The notes: a model not told the origin generated them from the sequence alone. Counted from the stretch's first letter, positions 16,000 through 25,236 are shown. The stretch is 64,000 nucleotides of DNA from Streptomyces sp. MZ04 (GCF_004684775.1 NZ_SRIC01000005.1:19782-83781); one strand, 5' to 3'. Numbers and translations are program-made.

Positions 16000-16426
16000 T
16001 CACACACAGGCCCAGCAGCCCCGGTGGCGGGAACAACACCCGGAGGTCTTCGCGGAACTCAAGCGCACCTACGGGGTGCTCGGGCACAGCTGCGTTCTTA
16101 TGGTGCTCAGCCTGAGCCTGATCGGAACGGCGCTGACCATCGGGTTTCTGCATCCGTCGGAGTGGCTGGAGCGGACGGTGCGCCTCGTCGCGAGCTTTGC
16201 GGCGGTCTGCTGCGGCCTGGTCGCCCTGGGGCGGCTGCTGCGCGCGCTGTGGCGGACGCTGCGGGCCGCCCTGCGCACGCGTCGCCGGGCACCGCAGCTC
16301 TCGACACCTCCCTCGCGACCTCCGCACCGCGCCCTTCGCAAGGCGAAGGGCCGCACCGAAGCCCGTGCCCGCAACAGAGGCATCCGTCCGCAGCCTGATC
16401 GCGGCCGCCAGAAGACGCACCGGTGA
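15989..16426 (+). CDS. Small two-helix membrane protein with a basic tail
   Basis: The product is 145 aa. ATG 15989 lies 11 bp inside the preceding gene and follows GGAAGGGAG. Two membrane segments (about residues 32-55 and 68-85) are followed by an Arg/Lys-rich cytoplasmic tail of about 55 residues. The coupling to the upstream gene suggests a joint membrane complex. The function is unknown. Confidence 0.6.
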   Translation: MRGDHTQAQQPRWREQHPEVFAELKRTYGVLGHSCVLMVLSLSLIGTALTIGFLHPSEWLERTVRLVASFAAVCCGLVALGRLLRALWRTLRAALRTRRRAPQLSTPPSRPPHRALRKAKGRTEARARNRGIRPQPDRGRQKTHR

Positions 16427-16527
16427 CCTCCACACGTGCTGAGCCGGCCTGCCGTTCCGGCGGTCGTATCGAAAGCATCCCCGACCAAACCCCGCTGCCC
16501 GCTCTCGAATTCCACAAGGAGTCACCC

Positions 16528-17058
16528 GTGACCACGATGGACACTCCCGTCACCATGATCCCGCGCAGCTACCTCCCCCTGGCCGAGGGAACCCTCGCCG
16601 TGCTGGTCGGCATCCCCGGCTGCGGCAAGTCGACCTTCACCCGCCAGTACCCGTCCAGCTGGCGGGTGTGCCTGGATGAATTCCGCCTCGCAGCAACTGA
16701 CGATATGACGGATCAGTCAGCCACACCGGTTGCCGCCCAGATCCAGAACCTGCTCCTGGAGGCGCGCCTCGCCCGCGGCCGGACCACCGTGGCAGACAGC
16801 GCCAACATCCACCCGCACGTCCGTGCCGGGCTGCTGGCCCGCGCCCGCTACTGGCAGCGCCCCATCGTGGCGGTCCTGTTCGACGTGCCGCTCGCCACGG
16901 CCCAGGCGCAGAATGCCGCCCGCGCGCGCGTCGTGCCCAGCCACGTGCTGCACGACCTCAACGCCATGATGCCCACCGCCGACCAGCTGCGCGCCGAGGG
17001 CTTCACCGCCGTGCACCTCGCCTCCGAGCTCGCCCATGCCGCCGGGGGTGCCAGGTGA
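16528..17058 (+). CDS. P-loop kinase of the polynucleotide-kinase/AAA_33 type
   Basis: The product is 176 aa. GTG 16528 follows AAGGAG by six bases. The Walker A motif G-I-P-G-C-G-K-S-T spans residues 28-36. C-L-D-E-F-R (Asp50) matches the catalytic-aspartate and Arg segment of 5'-polynucleotide kinases. N-A-A-R-A-R-V-V-P (about 129-137) matches the arginine lid. It is translationally coupled to a 2H phosphoesterase, and kinase plus 2H is a recurring RNA 5'/3'-end processing pair. A zeta-toxin-like kinase is the alternative; no antitoxin-like partner is visible. Confidence 0.75.
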   Translation: MTTMDTPVTMIPRSYLPLAEGTLAVLVGIPGCGKSTFTRQYPSSWRVCLDEFRLAATDDMTDQSATPVAAQIQNLLLEARLARGRTTVADSANIHPHVRAGLLARARYWQRPIVAVLFDVPLATAQAQNAARARVVPSHVLHDLNAMMPTADQLRAEGFTAVHLASELAHAAGGAR

Positions 17059-17723
17059 CGACGGTCGTGAACAACTTCTTCCACACGGTGGAGTCCCGCC
17101 GGCACGCCTGGCCTGTGCGACGCGCCGACCTGCACTGGCACCTGCTTTTCGACGAACAGGTCGTGCGCGATGCGCTGGTGGAGCCGTACCGGGCGATAAC
17201 CCACCGTCCCGGTCTGGCCCCGGTCCCGGCGCGCTGGGCGCACTGCACAGTTCTCCATGGCGGGCCCGTCGACCAGTACCGCGACGGCGAGATCACCGAG
17301 ATCACAGAGCGGGTCGCCAAGGAGTGCCAGAACCAGATGATCCTCTCCTTCGACCTCGCCTTCGACCGGCCCAGCGTCGGCACGGTGGCCCTGGAATGCT
17401 CGGCCCGCCCCGGCGAACCCGCCCGTCGGCTGTGGGAACTGACAGCCCGCGTCGACGCGGAGGTCACCGGCGGCCGCTTCCCTTTGACGCCCGCCGTGTA
17501 CGCCCCGCACGTCTCGATCGCCTACGGCACCGCCGGTCCCATCCGGGCTGACCGGCGTGAACTGAAGGCGGCGCTGTCCGACCAGCCCGGTGAGCCGGTC
17601 GTCCTGCGCGCCACCCGCCTGTGTCTGGTCGCCCAGTCGCACAACCGGCGGCACATTACCTGGGACTCACTCGCCGAGATCGCTCTGCCGCGGGCCGATT
17701 CCTCAACTGCGGTCGCCGGATGA
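17055..17723 (+). CDS. 2H phosphoesterase (2'-5' RNA ligase/CPDase superfamily)
   Basis: The product is 222 aa. GTG 17055 overlaps the kinase stop. Both H-x-[ST] motifs are present: H63-C-T and H152-V-S, each in its usual beta-strand setting (A-H-C-T-V-L-H-G-G and P-H-V-S-I-A-Y-G). The family opens or closes 2'-5' or 2',3'-cyclic phosphate bonds in RNA or small nucleotides. With the neighbouring kinase it could heal RNA ends. The substrate cannot be read from the sequence. Confidence 0.8.
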   Translation: MTTVVNNFFHTVESRRHAWPVRRADLHWHLLFDEQVVRDALVEPYRAITHRPGLAPVPARWAHCTVLHGGPVDQYRDGEITEITERVAKECQNQMILSFDLAFDRPSVGTVALECSARPGEPARRLWELTARVDAEVTGGRFPLTPAVYAPHVSIAYGTAGPIRADRRELKAALSDQPGEPVVLRATRLCLVAQSHNRRHITWDSLAEIALPRADSSTAVAG

Positions 17724-18044
17724 TCAGTTGGCCCCGCAGGCCCGTCGCACCCCCTTAAGTATGCGAGGCGTGTTTCACCGCTTCCGGATGCCACGGGTTG
17801 CATGGAGGGCGGCGTGATGTCGCCCACACACCTCGCCCGGCGGGCTCCGCGGAGTGCGGTGGATGACTTTGCGGAAGTGAGCACGGGAAGGCGCCCCGTA
17901 ATCGCTTCAATACCGTTGAAATCAGGTGCTGATGACGGGTCAGGCTCGACGACGGCAGCGGCGTGGCGAGGAGCCTACACCTGGCCATCAAGCCCACAAG
18001 CGGGGGCATTTCACGCTATGCGTATCAGTGAAGAACAGATTGGA

Positions 18045-18059
18045 CATTGGTTACCAATG
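18045..18059. repeat. Short inverted repeat, possible operator
   Basis: CATTGGT-T-ACCAATG has perfect 7-bp arms around one base. It lies in the AT-richer island upstream of the Tad operon, so an operator is possible. Confidence 0.4.
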
Positions 18060-18305
18060 GCCAGATCGTGGTTGCAGATCTTCCTTGACGCAACGAAACG
18101 ACCATGGAAGATTCGGACACGATATCGCTTGGATTCATGCGCCAATCAAGTGCAAATCTCGCGGAGACCAAAGGGCAAACGGGGTGGGGTGACGATGGGC
18201 GTCCTTTCAGCCATGGATGCGGTCGGGCACACCCTTGAAGACGTGCCCGCCCGCTGGTCCGGGTTTCCGCTCCCAATTGCACAGCGAATGCTGCCGCGCC
18301 CCTTC

Positions 18306-18333
18306 GTGGTGGACCCGGGCCCGGGTCCACCAC
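18306..18333. repeat. Perfect 28-bp palindrome
   Basis: The 14-nt arm GTGGTGGACCCGGG is followed directly by its exact reverse complement, with no loop, centred on CCCGGGCCCGGG. It lies about 415 bp before the first Tad-operon gene. It could be a protein-binding site or, if transcribed, a hairpin. Confidence 0.7.
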
Positions 18334-18747
18334 CCCACGGTGCCGCTCGCCCGGCCTTCGAAGCCGGCGGCACAGCACTGTGTGCACGGTCCAGTGGAAC
18401 CCCCGAAGCCTCCTCGGCAGGCGGCCATCGCTCACCTCGGCGCCGCCTCCCCGGACTGGGTGGGAATTTGGCGGAGGCGCTCCGGCCTGTGCGCACCCTA
18501 AACGGCCCTGGCTACCGCACAGTTCAAAGCGCACCTCGCGCAACAGAACCTGCGGAGCAGTACCGCACGCCCCCCATGCGCACGCAATACGGCGGTGGCG
18601 GGAATTCAGCGGTTCTGCCGCGGCGAACACCCCCGGACGGCACGGCGCACACGGCCCGGGGCAGCGGCTCCTACCTGCAGTAGGTACGAGGAATCCCGGC
18701 AGCAGCAACAAACCACAGACTCCGACGAACACTCCACCGAGGGGGAT

Positions 18748-19347
18748 ATGCCAGTGTCAGTTCCGATGATCGCGGCCGGTGCGTACCGTCGCCCGCGTCA
18801 GCTCGCCATCGCAGCCGCGTGCACCGCCGTGGCCGTGACGCTGGCCGGCTGCAGCAGTGATGGCGACGCCAAGGACAAGTCCTCGCCCACCGTGGCGCCG
18901 TCGAAGACGACCGATCCCAAGGCCACGGCGGAGCAGAAGGCCCAGAAGGCTGTCACGGCCGCCTACCGCGGGTACTGGGACGCGCAGATCAAGGCGTACG
19001 CGAAGGCGGATCCTAAGGGCAGCGGCTTGGACAAGTACGCCTTCGACCGGGCCTACAGCAAGACCTTCGCGGAACTGGCCACGATGAAGGGCGCGGGCAA
19101 CGTCCTGAAGGGACAGCCCCGCATCTCTCCCGAAGAGCCCGAGGTCAACCTCGACAAGTCGCCGCAGGAAGCGACGCTGAAGGACTGCGTGGACGTCTCC
19201 GGCTGGAAGCTGCAGAAGGAGAAGTCGGGCAAGGAAGTTCCGCTGCCCAAGAAGCGGCTGACACGGTTCGTGACGAAGGTGTCTGCCCGGACGGTGGGCG
19301 ACAAGTGGATGATCATCAATGTCGACCAGACGGACCTCAAATGCTGA
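18748..19347 (+). CDS. Lipoprotein, first gene of the Tad operon
   Basis: The product is 199 aa. ATG 18748 follows GAGGGGG. The lipobox T-L-A-G-C gives Cys35 as the anchor. A Lys/Thr-rich linker is followed by a helical domain with the segment A-Y-R-G-Y-W-D-A-Q-I-K-A and a C-terminal strand ending W-M-I-I-N-V-D-Q-T-D-L-K-C. It probably sits on the outer face of the membrane. Its position and its overlap with the next gene suggest a role in pilus assembly or anchoring. The family is not named. Confidence 0.7.
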   Translation: MPVSVPMIAAGAYRRPRQLAIAAACTAVAVTLAGCSSDGDAKDKSSPTVAPSKTTDPKATAEQKAQKAVTAAYRGYWDAQIKAYAKADPKGSGLDKYAFDRAYSKTFAELATMKGAGNVLKGQPRISPEEPEVNLDKSPQEATLKDCVDVSGWKLQKEKSGKEVPLPKKRLTRFVTKVSARTVGDKWMIINVDQTDLKC

Positions 19348-20315
19348 GGCTCCGGGCCGCCGCGATCCTTTCGGCCTGTGCCTCGGCAGCCGCGCTCCTT
19401 GTGTCCGCGCCGCCCGCGGTCGCCGGCGACGGGGACACGGATGTGGGCGCGTGCCAATCCCAGTGGATCTGTGCCGGTGTTGAGGTACCAGGCGAAAGCC
19501 ACCAGGGGACGGGAGGCGGCGGGAACAGCAAGCCCGTCGGCGGGGGAGGCAGTGGTGGAGGCGGTGGCAAGCCCACCAAGGGCTGTGCTGCGGGCGATGA
19601 GAAGAGCGCGTCGAAGCCGTCTGTGCCCTGTAGTTACGGCGGCAACAAGTTCGACGAGCGCAGCAAGTGCTACTACGGCAAGCCCGGCGTCCAGCCGCCC
19701 AAGTCCGACCCGGTCTGGAAGGGGCACAAGAACGGCGCGATCTATCTGCGCGCGTGCATGGACGGCAGCGGGGGGCTCCCCGGTATGGGACAGACCGACT
19801 TCTTCTGGTCGGCGACCGACCCGCTGGCCGCCGCGCAGGGCCCCACGGCTGAAGAGCTCGCCCAGCAGGCGCTGAGCAAAATGCGGCTCGACGGCGCAAA
19901 GATCGGCCAGGCCCCGCGGGCCGGGAGCAAGGGGCTGATCGGCATGCCGGTCTGGATGTGGACGGAAGAGACGCCCAACACCTGGGGGCCGCTCTCCACC
20001 ACCGCTGCCGCGGGCGGCCTGTCCGTCACCGCCACCGCCGAGGTCAAGCACATCGCCTGGTCGATGGGGGATGGCCGCACGGTCACGTGCACCAAGCCCG
20101 GTACGCCCTACCGGCCCAGCTACGGCAAGAAGGACTCGCCCGACTGCGGTCACCGGTACACCAAGGTCCCCAAGAGCGGCACCTACAAGATCACCGCGAC
20201 GACCACGTGGGAGATCGAGTGGGAGGCCACCAACGGAGAGACCGGCGCCCTGCCCAATGAGACCCGCCAGGCCCAGACCCAGGTGGCCGTCGGTGAACTC
20301 CAGGTCGTCAACTAG
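19341..20315 (+). CDS. Secreted glycine-rich protein of the Tad operon
   Basis: The product is 324 aa. ATG 19341 overlaps the previous stop. A signal peptide ends at A-V-A-G (about residue 29). A glycine-rich linker (runs of G and S) follows, then a domain with several cysteines (P-C-S-Y-G-G-N-K-F, K-C-Y-Y-G, R-A-C-M-D-G) and a beta-rich C-terminus (H-I-A-W-S-M-G-D-G, T-C-T-K-P-G). Homologues in Streptomyces Tad-like loci are often labelled ATP/GTP-binding, but I see no Walker motif here. A secreted or cell-wall role is more likely. Confidence 0.65.
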   Translation: MLRLRAAAILSACASAAALLVSAPPAVAGDGDTDVGACQSQWICAGVEVPGESHQGTGGGGNSKPVGGGGSGGGGGKPTKGCAAGDEKSASKPSVPCSYGGNKFDERSKCYYGKPGVQPPKSDPVWKGHKNGAIYLRACMDGSGGLPGMGQTDFFWSATDPLAAAQGPTAEELAQQALSKMRLDGAKIGQAPRAGSKGLIGMPVWMWTEETPNTWGPLSTTAAAGGLSVTATAEVKHIAWSMGDGRTVTCTKPGTPYRPSYGKKDSPDCGHRYTKVPKSGTYKITATTTWEIEWEATNGETGALPNETRQAQTQVAVGELQVVN

Positions 20316-20335
20316 CCCACGAGGAATCGCGAACG

Positions 20336-21025
20336 ATGCCGACGTTGAGTACGAAGAAGACCAAGGCGGCCGATGCCCCTGCGCCGCCGCAGGGGCCGCT
20401 GCCCATCACCCAGGACGCGCCGCGCCGGCGGCGCCGTCCGGCCGTGGTCGGGCTCGGCCTGGCCCTGACCGTGGTGGGTGCCCTCGGCAATGTGTACTGG
20501 TTCGACTCCGAGAGCGACCGGGTCAGTGTGATTGCCGTGGCCCGCGATGTGGCCGCCGGCGACGTCATCCAGGCCTCAGATCTGGCTTCCGCCGAGATGG
20601 CCCCGGATGCCGCCCTCTCCCCCGTTCCTGTGTCCCGGCAGAGCGACATCGTCGGCAAGACCGCGGTCGCGGACCTGAGCAAGGGAGCCCTGGTCACCGA
20701 CCGTTCGGTGCGTGTCGGCAGCGACGTGGCCCGGGGTAAGGACACCGTCGGTATCCAGGCCAAGCCCGGCCAGCTGCCGGCCCGCCCTCTGCACGCGAAC
20801 GAGAAGGTGCTGCTCGTCCACGCCTCTCCGGAAGGTGATGCAGAGGGCCGCAAGGGTCAGTCCAGCACGCCGGACACGATCGACGCGGTGGTCTCCCGCG
20901 TGGGCGCGCCGGACGCCAACGGCGCCCGCGTGGTCGACGTCGCCGTCGCGGGCACGGACAGCCCTACGGTCGCCACCTGGTCGGCCAGTGGCAGCGTCAC
21001 CCTCGTGCTGAAGGCCGATGACTGA
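20336..21025 (+). CDS. SAF-domain protein (CpaB/RcpC-like)
   Basis: The product is 229 aa. A basic N-terminus is followed by one membrane segment (about residues 40-58). Then comes the SAF domain: A-R-D-V-A-A-G-D-V-I-Q-A-S-D-L and I-V-G-K-T-A-V-A-D-L-S-K-G-A-L-V, the standard pattern of CpaB, RcpC and FlgA proteins. It should lie outside the membrane and help assemble the pilus channel. The next gene starts at its last base. Confidence 0.8.
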   Translation: MPTLSTKKTKAADAPAPPQGPLPITQDAPRRRRRPAVVGLGLALTVVGALGNVYWFDSESDRVSVIAVARDVAAGDVIQASDLASAEMAPDAALSPVPVSRQSDIVGKTAVADLSKGALVTDRSVRVGSDVARGKDTVGIQAKPGQLPARPLHANEKVLLVHASPEGDAEGRKGQSSTPDTIDAVVSRVGAPDANGARVVDVAVAGTDSPTVATWSASGSVTLVLKADD

Positions 21026-21846
21026 TGGCCGTCCTCGCCCTGTGCTCCGGCAAGTCCTCCGGCGTGACCACCTCCGCCCTGGCCCTGGCCCTCTCCTCGC
21101 CCAAGCCGTCCCTGCTGGTGGAAGCCGATCCCGCCCGGGGCACGATCCGCGACGGCTATCTCGGCAGCGAGGGGAGTGCCGCGGTCGGCATGCACCGCCT
21201 GGCTGCGGCAGACCGGCAGGGCACCCTCGCCCTCGAACTTGAGCACCACTTCGTATCCCTCAGCCAGGAGCACAACGGCCAGCGGCTGCTGTTGCCCGGG
21301 CTGACCGATCCCTCTCAGGCCCCTTCGATGGCCCGCACCTGGGATCCGCTGGCCACGCTGCTCGGCGTGATGGACCAGGACGGCTACGACGTCATCATCG
21401 ACGCCGGCCGGATCGCCTGTGAGTCCGAGACCCGCCTGAGCAACACCAACTACCCGGCGCCGCTGCTGCGGCGGGCCGACGCGGTGCTGCTGGTCGTGCG
21501 CAACACCCCGGCATCGGTCACCTCGGCCGCCCCCGCGGTGCGCATCCTGCGCGAGGAGCTCACCCACAACGGCACCGGCGCCGACGCCCTGGCCCTCCTG
21601 GTGATCGAGGAGGGCAGTCTGCCCTCCAGCTATCTCCAACAGCTGTTCCAGGTACCGGTGATCGGCATGCTCGCCTGGGACCCGGACACCGCGGACGTGC
21701 TGACCCATGGCCAGTACAAGAAGACCGCGCGCTCGCTGCTGCGCTCGGCGCGCACCGCGCACGGAACCATCAACGAGACGGTGACCCGCCGCCGGGTGCG
21801 GCTGCAGCCCGCCGGCACCCCTGAGGCGGCATGGAGGACCTCATGA
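21025..21846 (+). CDS. CpaE/TadZ-like P-loop ATPase
   Basis: The product is 273 aa, a MinD/ParA-fold protein of the kind that places Tad machines in the cell. The N-terminus has a deviant Walker A, C-S-G-K-S-S-G-V-T-T, lacking the usual K-G-G-x-G-K-T form, followed by L-V-E-A-D-P-A-R-G. Y-D-V-I-I-D-A-G matches the Walker B/switch region, and L-L-V-V-R-N-T matches the later strand. Nucleotide hydrolysis may be weak. The ATG overlaps the SAF gene stop (TGATGG). Confidence 0.75.
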   Translation: MAVLALCSGKSSGVTTSALALALSSPKPSLLVEADPARGTIRDGYLGSEGSAAVGMHRLAAADRQGTLALELEHHFVSLSQEHNGQRLLLPGLTDPSQAPSMARTWDPLATLLGVMDQDGYDVIIDAGRIACESETRLSNTNYPAPLLRRADAVLLVVRNTPASVTSAAPAVRILREELTHNGTGADALALLVIEEGSLPSSYLQQLFQVPVIGMLAWDPDTADVLTHGQYKKTARSLLRSARTAHGTINETVTRRRVRLQPAGTPEAAWRTS

Positions 21847-23411
21847 CCGACCAGAGCCCCAACTCCGTGCCCCGGCAGGTCCCCCTGGCCCAGCGATTCG
21901 CCCAGGCCCTGGAGCACCAGGCCGGCACGCCGGCCTCGCCCCCCGCTGCCCTGCAGAGGCCGGCTCCCGCGGCCGCGCCCACCCCCGCAGGGCCGCTCCA
22001 CCCCACGCCCGCGGGACTGCTCCCGGTGGGGTACGAAGTCATCGCCGAATTGCGCCATCGCGCCAGCCTGAAGATAGGTCAGGCCAGCGCGGAAGATCCC
22101 ACGATGACCGAACAGGACCGCCGCCAGCACGGCCAGAAGATCATCATTGAGACTGTCAGCGAGTGGGCCACCAAGTACGCGGCCACCGCCACACCGTTGA
22201 GCGCCGCTCAGGAAGCTCAGCTGACCCAGGCCGTGTACGACGAGCTGTTCCGTGCCGGCCGCCTGCAGCCGCTGCTGGACGACCCCACCGTCGAGAACAT
22301 CATCATCCGCGGCGCCGACAACGTCCGCGTGGACTACGCCGACCGTCCTTCCAAGCAATGGGAGCCGATCGCCCCGAGCGACAAGGACCTGGTCGGTCTC
22401 GTCAATCACATCGCCCGCATGCAGGGGCAGGGGGAACGGGCGCTGACCCCGGCGACGCCCAACTTGAACATGCGCCTGAGCGACGGATCGCGGCTGGCGG
22501 CTTCCTACTGGGTCACCCCCGAGCCGCACGTGGTCATCCGCCGCCACCGCACCCGCGGCAAGAGCCTGGAAGACCTGACGGGCTGGGGCACCATCGACCC
22601 CTCCATGGCCAGCTTCCTCAGGGCTGCTGTCCGGGCCCGTAAGAACATCGTGGTCGTCGGCTCCCAGGGGGTGGGCAAGACTTCCCTCTTGCGCGCCATG
22701 GCCCGGGAGATCCCCTCCAACGAGCGCGTGGGCACGCTGGAGAGCGAGTACGAGCTCTACCTTCATGAGGACCCTGAGGGGCCTGAGGTGGTGCCCTTCG
22801 AAGGCCGCGAATCCAATGGCGAGCGGGGGCCGGACGGCAAACTCCAGGGGGAGCTGACGCTCACCGACCTGTTCCCGCAGCTGCTGCGCATGAGCCTGCG
22901 CCGCGTCATCGTCGGCGAGGTGCGAAGCCGGGAGATCGTTCCGATGTTGCACGCCATGAACGAGGGCGAGGGCGGCTCTATGTGCACCCTGCACGCGCGC
23001 AGCCCGCAGCTGGCCATCGAGCGTATGGCGACCCTGTGTCTGGAGGCCGGGATCGGCATGAGCGAGACCCTGGCCTACCGGCTCATCGCGCAGGCCATCA
23101 ACCTGATCGTCTATGTGCGGCTCGTCGACGAGACCGAGCTGGTGGGGCCGGACGGACGGCCCGGACGGAAGCATCGTTTCGTCAGTCACATCATGGAGAT
23201 CACTGGGATCGGCGAACACGGCCGGCCCTCCCACCAGATGGTCTTCGCCCCGCGCGATGACGAGCGCGGCCGCGAGCCTCGCGGCGTGCCGCACGGCAAC
23301 ATCAGCCAGGTGTGTCTGCAGGACCTGGTGCGTGCCGGGTTCGACCGCAGTGTCCTGCTGAATCCCCGGGGTTCCTGGACGCGTCCCCTGGAGACGGTGA
23401 TGCCGGTATGA
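21843..23411 (+). CDS. cpaF: CpaF/TadA-type secretion ATPase
   Basis: The product is 522 aa and supplies the energy for pilus extrusion as a cytoplasmic ring ATPase at the membrane. ATG 21843 follows GGAGG (21834-21838); an in-frame ATG four codons upstream is less well placed. Seen are N-I-I-I-R-G-A-D-N-V (the N-terminal domain), Walker A V-G-S-Q-G-V-G-K-T-S near residue 275, the Walker B region around R-R-V-I-V-G-E-V-R-S, and the His box C-T-L-H-A-R-S. The length fits the CpaF family. It overlaps both neighbours. Confidence 0.92.
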   Translation: MTDQSPNSVPRQVPLAQRFAQALEHQAGTPASPPAALQRPAPAAAPTPAGPLHPTPAGLLPVGYEVIAELRHRASLKIGQASAEDPTMTEQDRRQHGQKIIIETVSEWATKYAATATPLSAAQEAQLTQAVYDELFRAGRLQPLLDDPTVENIIIRGADNVRVDYADRPSKQWEPIAPSDKDLVGLVNHIARMQGQGERALTPATPNLNMRLSDGSRLAASYWVTPEPHVVIRRHRTRGKSLEDLTGWGTIDPSMASFLRAAVRARKNIVVVGSQGVGKTSLLRAMAREIPSNERVGTLESEYELYLHEDPEGPEVVPFEGRESNGERGPDGKLQGELTLTDLFPQLLRMSLRRVIVGEVRSREIVPMLHAMNEGEGGSMCTLHARSPQLAIERMATLCLEAGIGMSETLAYRLIAQAINLIVYVRLVDETELVGPDGRPGRKHRFVSHIMEITGIGEHGRPSHQMVFAPRDDERGREPRGVPHGNISQVCLQDLVRAGFDRSVLLNPRGSWTRPLETVMPV

Positions 23412-24337
23412 CCCTGTCGGTCACCACCCTCTTCGGCGCGCTGACCGGTATCGCCGTCGTCGGCGGGCTGGCCCTGGCCGTGGCCGGCTGTGTCGGCTGG
23501 ACGCCCAGTGGGACGGTGCAGCGGCGCAGCCGCACCGAGCAGAGACTGCGCATGCTGCTGAGCCGTGACTCCGCCGCGGCCAAGGCCTGGTGGGCTCGCG
23601 GCAGTGCGCGGATCGCGGCCGCGGCGGTGGGCGGACTGCTGGTGTGGCTCTTCACGTCCTGGCCGCTGGGCGGCCTGATGACCATGGCCGTCGTCCTCGG
23701 GCTCCCGTGGCTGTTCAACACCGGCTCCGGCGCCAAGGACGAAATCGCCCGACTCGAGGCGGTGGAGGAATGGGTGCGCCGCCTCAGTGACATCCACACC
23801 GTCGGGGTGAGCCTGGAGCAGAGCATCCAGCGCAGCCTGGAGACCGCTCCCCAGCCCATCCGCAACGAACTCACCCTGCTCGTCAGCCGCCTGACCGCCG
23901 GATGGCAGCCCCAGGATGCCTACCGGGCCCTGGCCGATGACCTCAACGACGCCACCGCCGACGAGGTCATCGCCCTGCTCATCCTCCACGTCCAGGACCG
24001 CGGCGCCGGCCTGAGCCGAGCGCTGCGCGACCTGGCCGCCGCCCTGCAGCACGAAGTCCTCATGCGCCGCGAGGTCGAGGCCGACCGGGAGAAGCCGCGC
24101 ACCAACGACCGCTGGGTGACGATCTTCTGCCTGGCCATCGTCGGGATCTCGGTTGCCTCCGGCTCCTACGTCGAGCCGTTCAACACCGTCGTCGGCAACC
24201 TCGTCCTCGTCGGCCTCTGTGTCGGGTTCGTCCTCATCAAGATCTGGATGCAGCGCCTGGCCGTGCTCGAGCCCGCCCCCCGCTTCCTGTCCTCCGCGGA
24301 CCACGGCGGCCCCAAGGTGAAGGAGCCTGCCGCGTGA
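23408..24337 (+). CDS. tadB: TadB-like inner-membrane pilus protein
   Basis: The product is 309 aa. The ATG overlaps the CpaF stop. Membrane segments are seen near residues 5-28, 80-105, 235-255 and 265-285. The T2SSF cytoplasmic part holds L-E-A-V-E-E-W-V-R-R-L-S and G-V-S-L-E-Q-S-I-Q-R-S-L, typical of TadB. It should form the membrane platform with TadC. Confidence 0.85.
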   Translation: MTLSVTTLFGALTGIAVVGGLALAVAGCVGWTPSGTVQRRSRTEQRLRMLLSRDSAAAKAWWARGSARIAAAAVGGLLVWLFTSWPLGGLMTMAVVLGLPWLFNTGSGAKDEIARLEAVEEWVRRLSDIHTVGVSLEQSIQRSLETAPQPIRNELTLLVSRLTAGWQPQDAYRALADDLNDATADEVIALLILHVQDRGAGLSRALRDLAAALQHEVLMRREVEADREKPRTNDRWVTIFCLAIVGISVASGSYVEPFNTVVGNLVLVGLCVGFVLIKIWMQRLAVLEPAPRFLSSADHGGPKVKEPAA

Positions 24338-25236
24338 GCGTGGATCCCATCGTCGTCATCTGCGGTGCCCTGATCGTGCTCGGCCTGGTCATCGCGGTGC
24401 GCGGACTGCTCCCCGGTCAGCCCGACCTGGCCGACGTCCTGGCACGGATGGACGCCAACCAACTGTCGAACCTGGAGCCGCAGCGCCACCTCGCCGCCCC
24501 ACGCACCCCGCTGGACAAGGCGGGGGCGCTGCTGCTGCGCACCCTGGGCGAGGGCACCTTGCGCCTGCCGCGCCAGGAACTCGAACTCGTCGGCCGCAGC
24601 CCCGCGGCCCACGCGGGCCGCAAGCTGGGCCTGGCCCTGTACGGACTGCTGCTCCCGGTGCTCTGCGGCTACGGTGCCGCCCTGGCCGGAGTGGCGCTGC
24701 CCTTCGCCATCCCCGCAGTGGTCGGCGTCGCGCTGGCGGCATGCTTCTGGTTCGTCCCCGACCTGCAGCTCAAGCAGCAGGCCGTGGAGGCGAAGGAGGA
24801 CTTCCGGTACGCCATCAAGGCCTACTTGCGCCTCGTGCAGCTGGAGCGGGCCGCCGACGCCGCCCCCACCCAGGCTCTCAAGCGGGCCGCCGAGGTGGGC
24901 GAGGGCTGGGTTTTCATGCGGATCCGCGACACCATCACCCGCTCCGAACTCGAAGGCATCAGCCCCTGGGAGGGCCTCAAGCGGCTCTCGGTCGAGCTCG
25001 ATGTCCCCGAGCTCGGCACCCCCGCGGACATCATCGCCATCGCCGGCGAGGAGGGAGCCGCGGTCGGCGACAGCCTCGGCGCCCAGGCCACCTCGCTGTC
25101 AGGAGCGCTGGTCACCGCAGCCAAGGCCCAGGCCAACAAGGCCTCGGAAAAGATGGTCATGCCCGTGGCCGCACTCGTGCTGCTCATGACCGTCTACATC
25201 GGCTATCCGGCGCTGTCCCGGATCATGGCCAGCTGA
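24334..25236 (+). CDS. tadC: TadC-like inner-membrane pilus protein
   Basis: The product is 300 aa. GTG 24334 overlaps the tadB stop. Membrane segments are seen at the N-terminus, at about residues 93-130 and at the C-terminus (M-P-V-A-A-L-V-L-L-M-T-V-Y-I-G-Y-P). The cytoplasmic part has V-E-A-K-E-D-F-R-Y-A-I-K-A-Y-L-R-L-V-Q-L, the usual TadC segment. It partners TadB. Confidence 0.85.
   Translation: MSVDPIVVICGALIVLGLVIAVRGLLPGQPDLADVLARMDANQLSNLEPQRHLAAPRTPLDKAGALLLRTLGEGTLRLPRQELELVGRSPAAHAGRKLGLALYGLLLPVLCGYGAALAGVALPFAIPAVVGVALAACFWFVPDLQLKQQAVEAKEDFRYAIKAYLRLVQLERAADAAPTQALKRAAEVGEGWVFMRIRDTITRSELEGISPWEGLKRLSVELDVPELGTPADIIAIAGEEGAAVGDSLGAQATSLSGALVTAAKAQANKASEKMVMPVAALVLLMTVYIGYPALSRIMAS

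Larger units (their letters stand above)
17724..18747. other. Gene-free stretch with an AT-richer island and palindromes
   Basis: About 1 kb separates the kinase/2H pair from the Tad operon. No frame here looks like protein. Positions roughly 17990-18185 are clearly richer in A and T than the rest of the window. Two dyads are seen, at 18045-18059 and 18306-18333. Any promoter of the Tad operon must lie here, but I cannot fix its position. Confidence 0.5.

Noticed and set aside
17802..18683. A 293-codon open frame between the 2H gene and the Tad operon
   Set aside because: It has no ribosome site, its product is low-complexity and Pro/Arg-rich, and it runs through the 28-bp palindrome; it looks like a chance frame in high-GC DNA.
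21025..21846. Plasmid-partition ParA
   Set aside because: The Walker A is deviant, no ParB partner is present, and the gene is locked between SAF and CpaF genes; CpaE/TadZ fits better.
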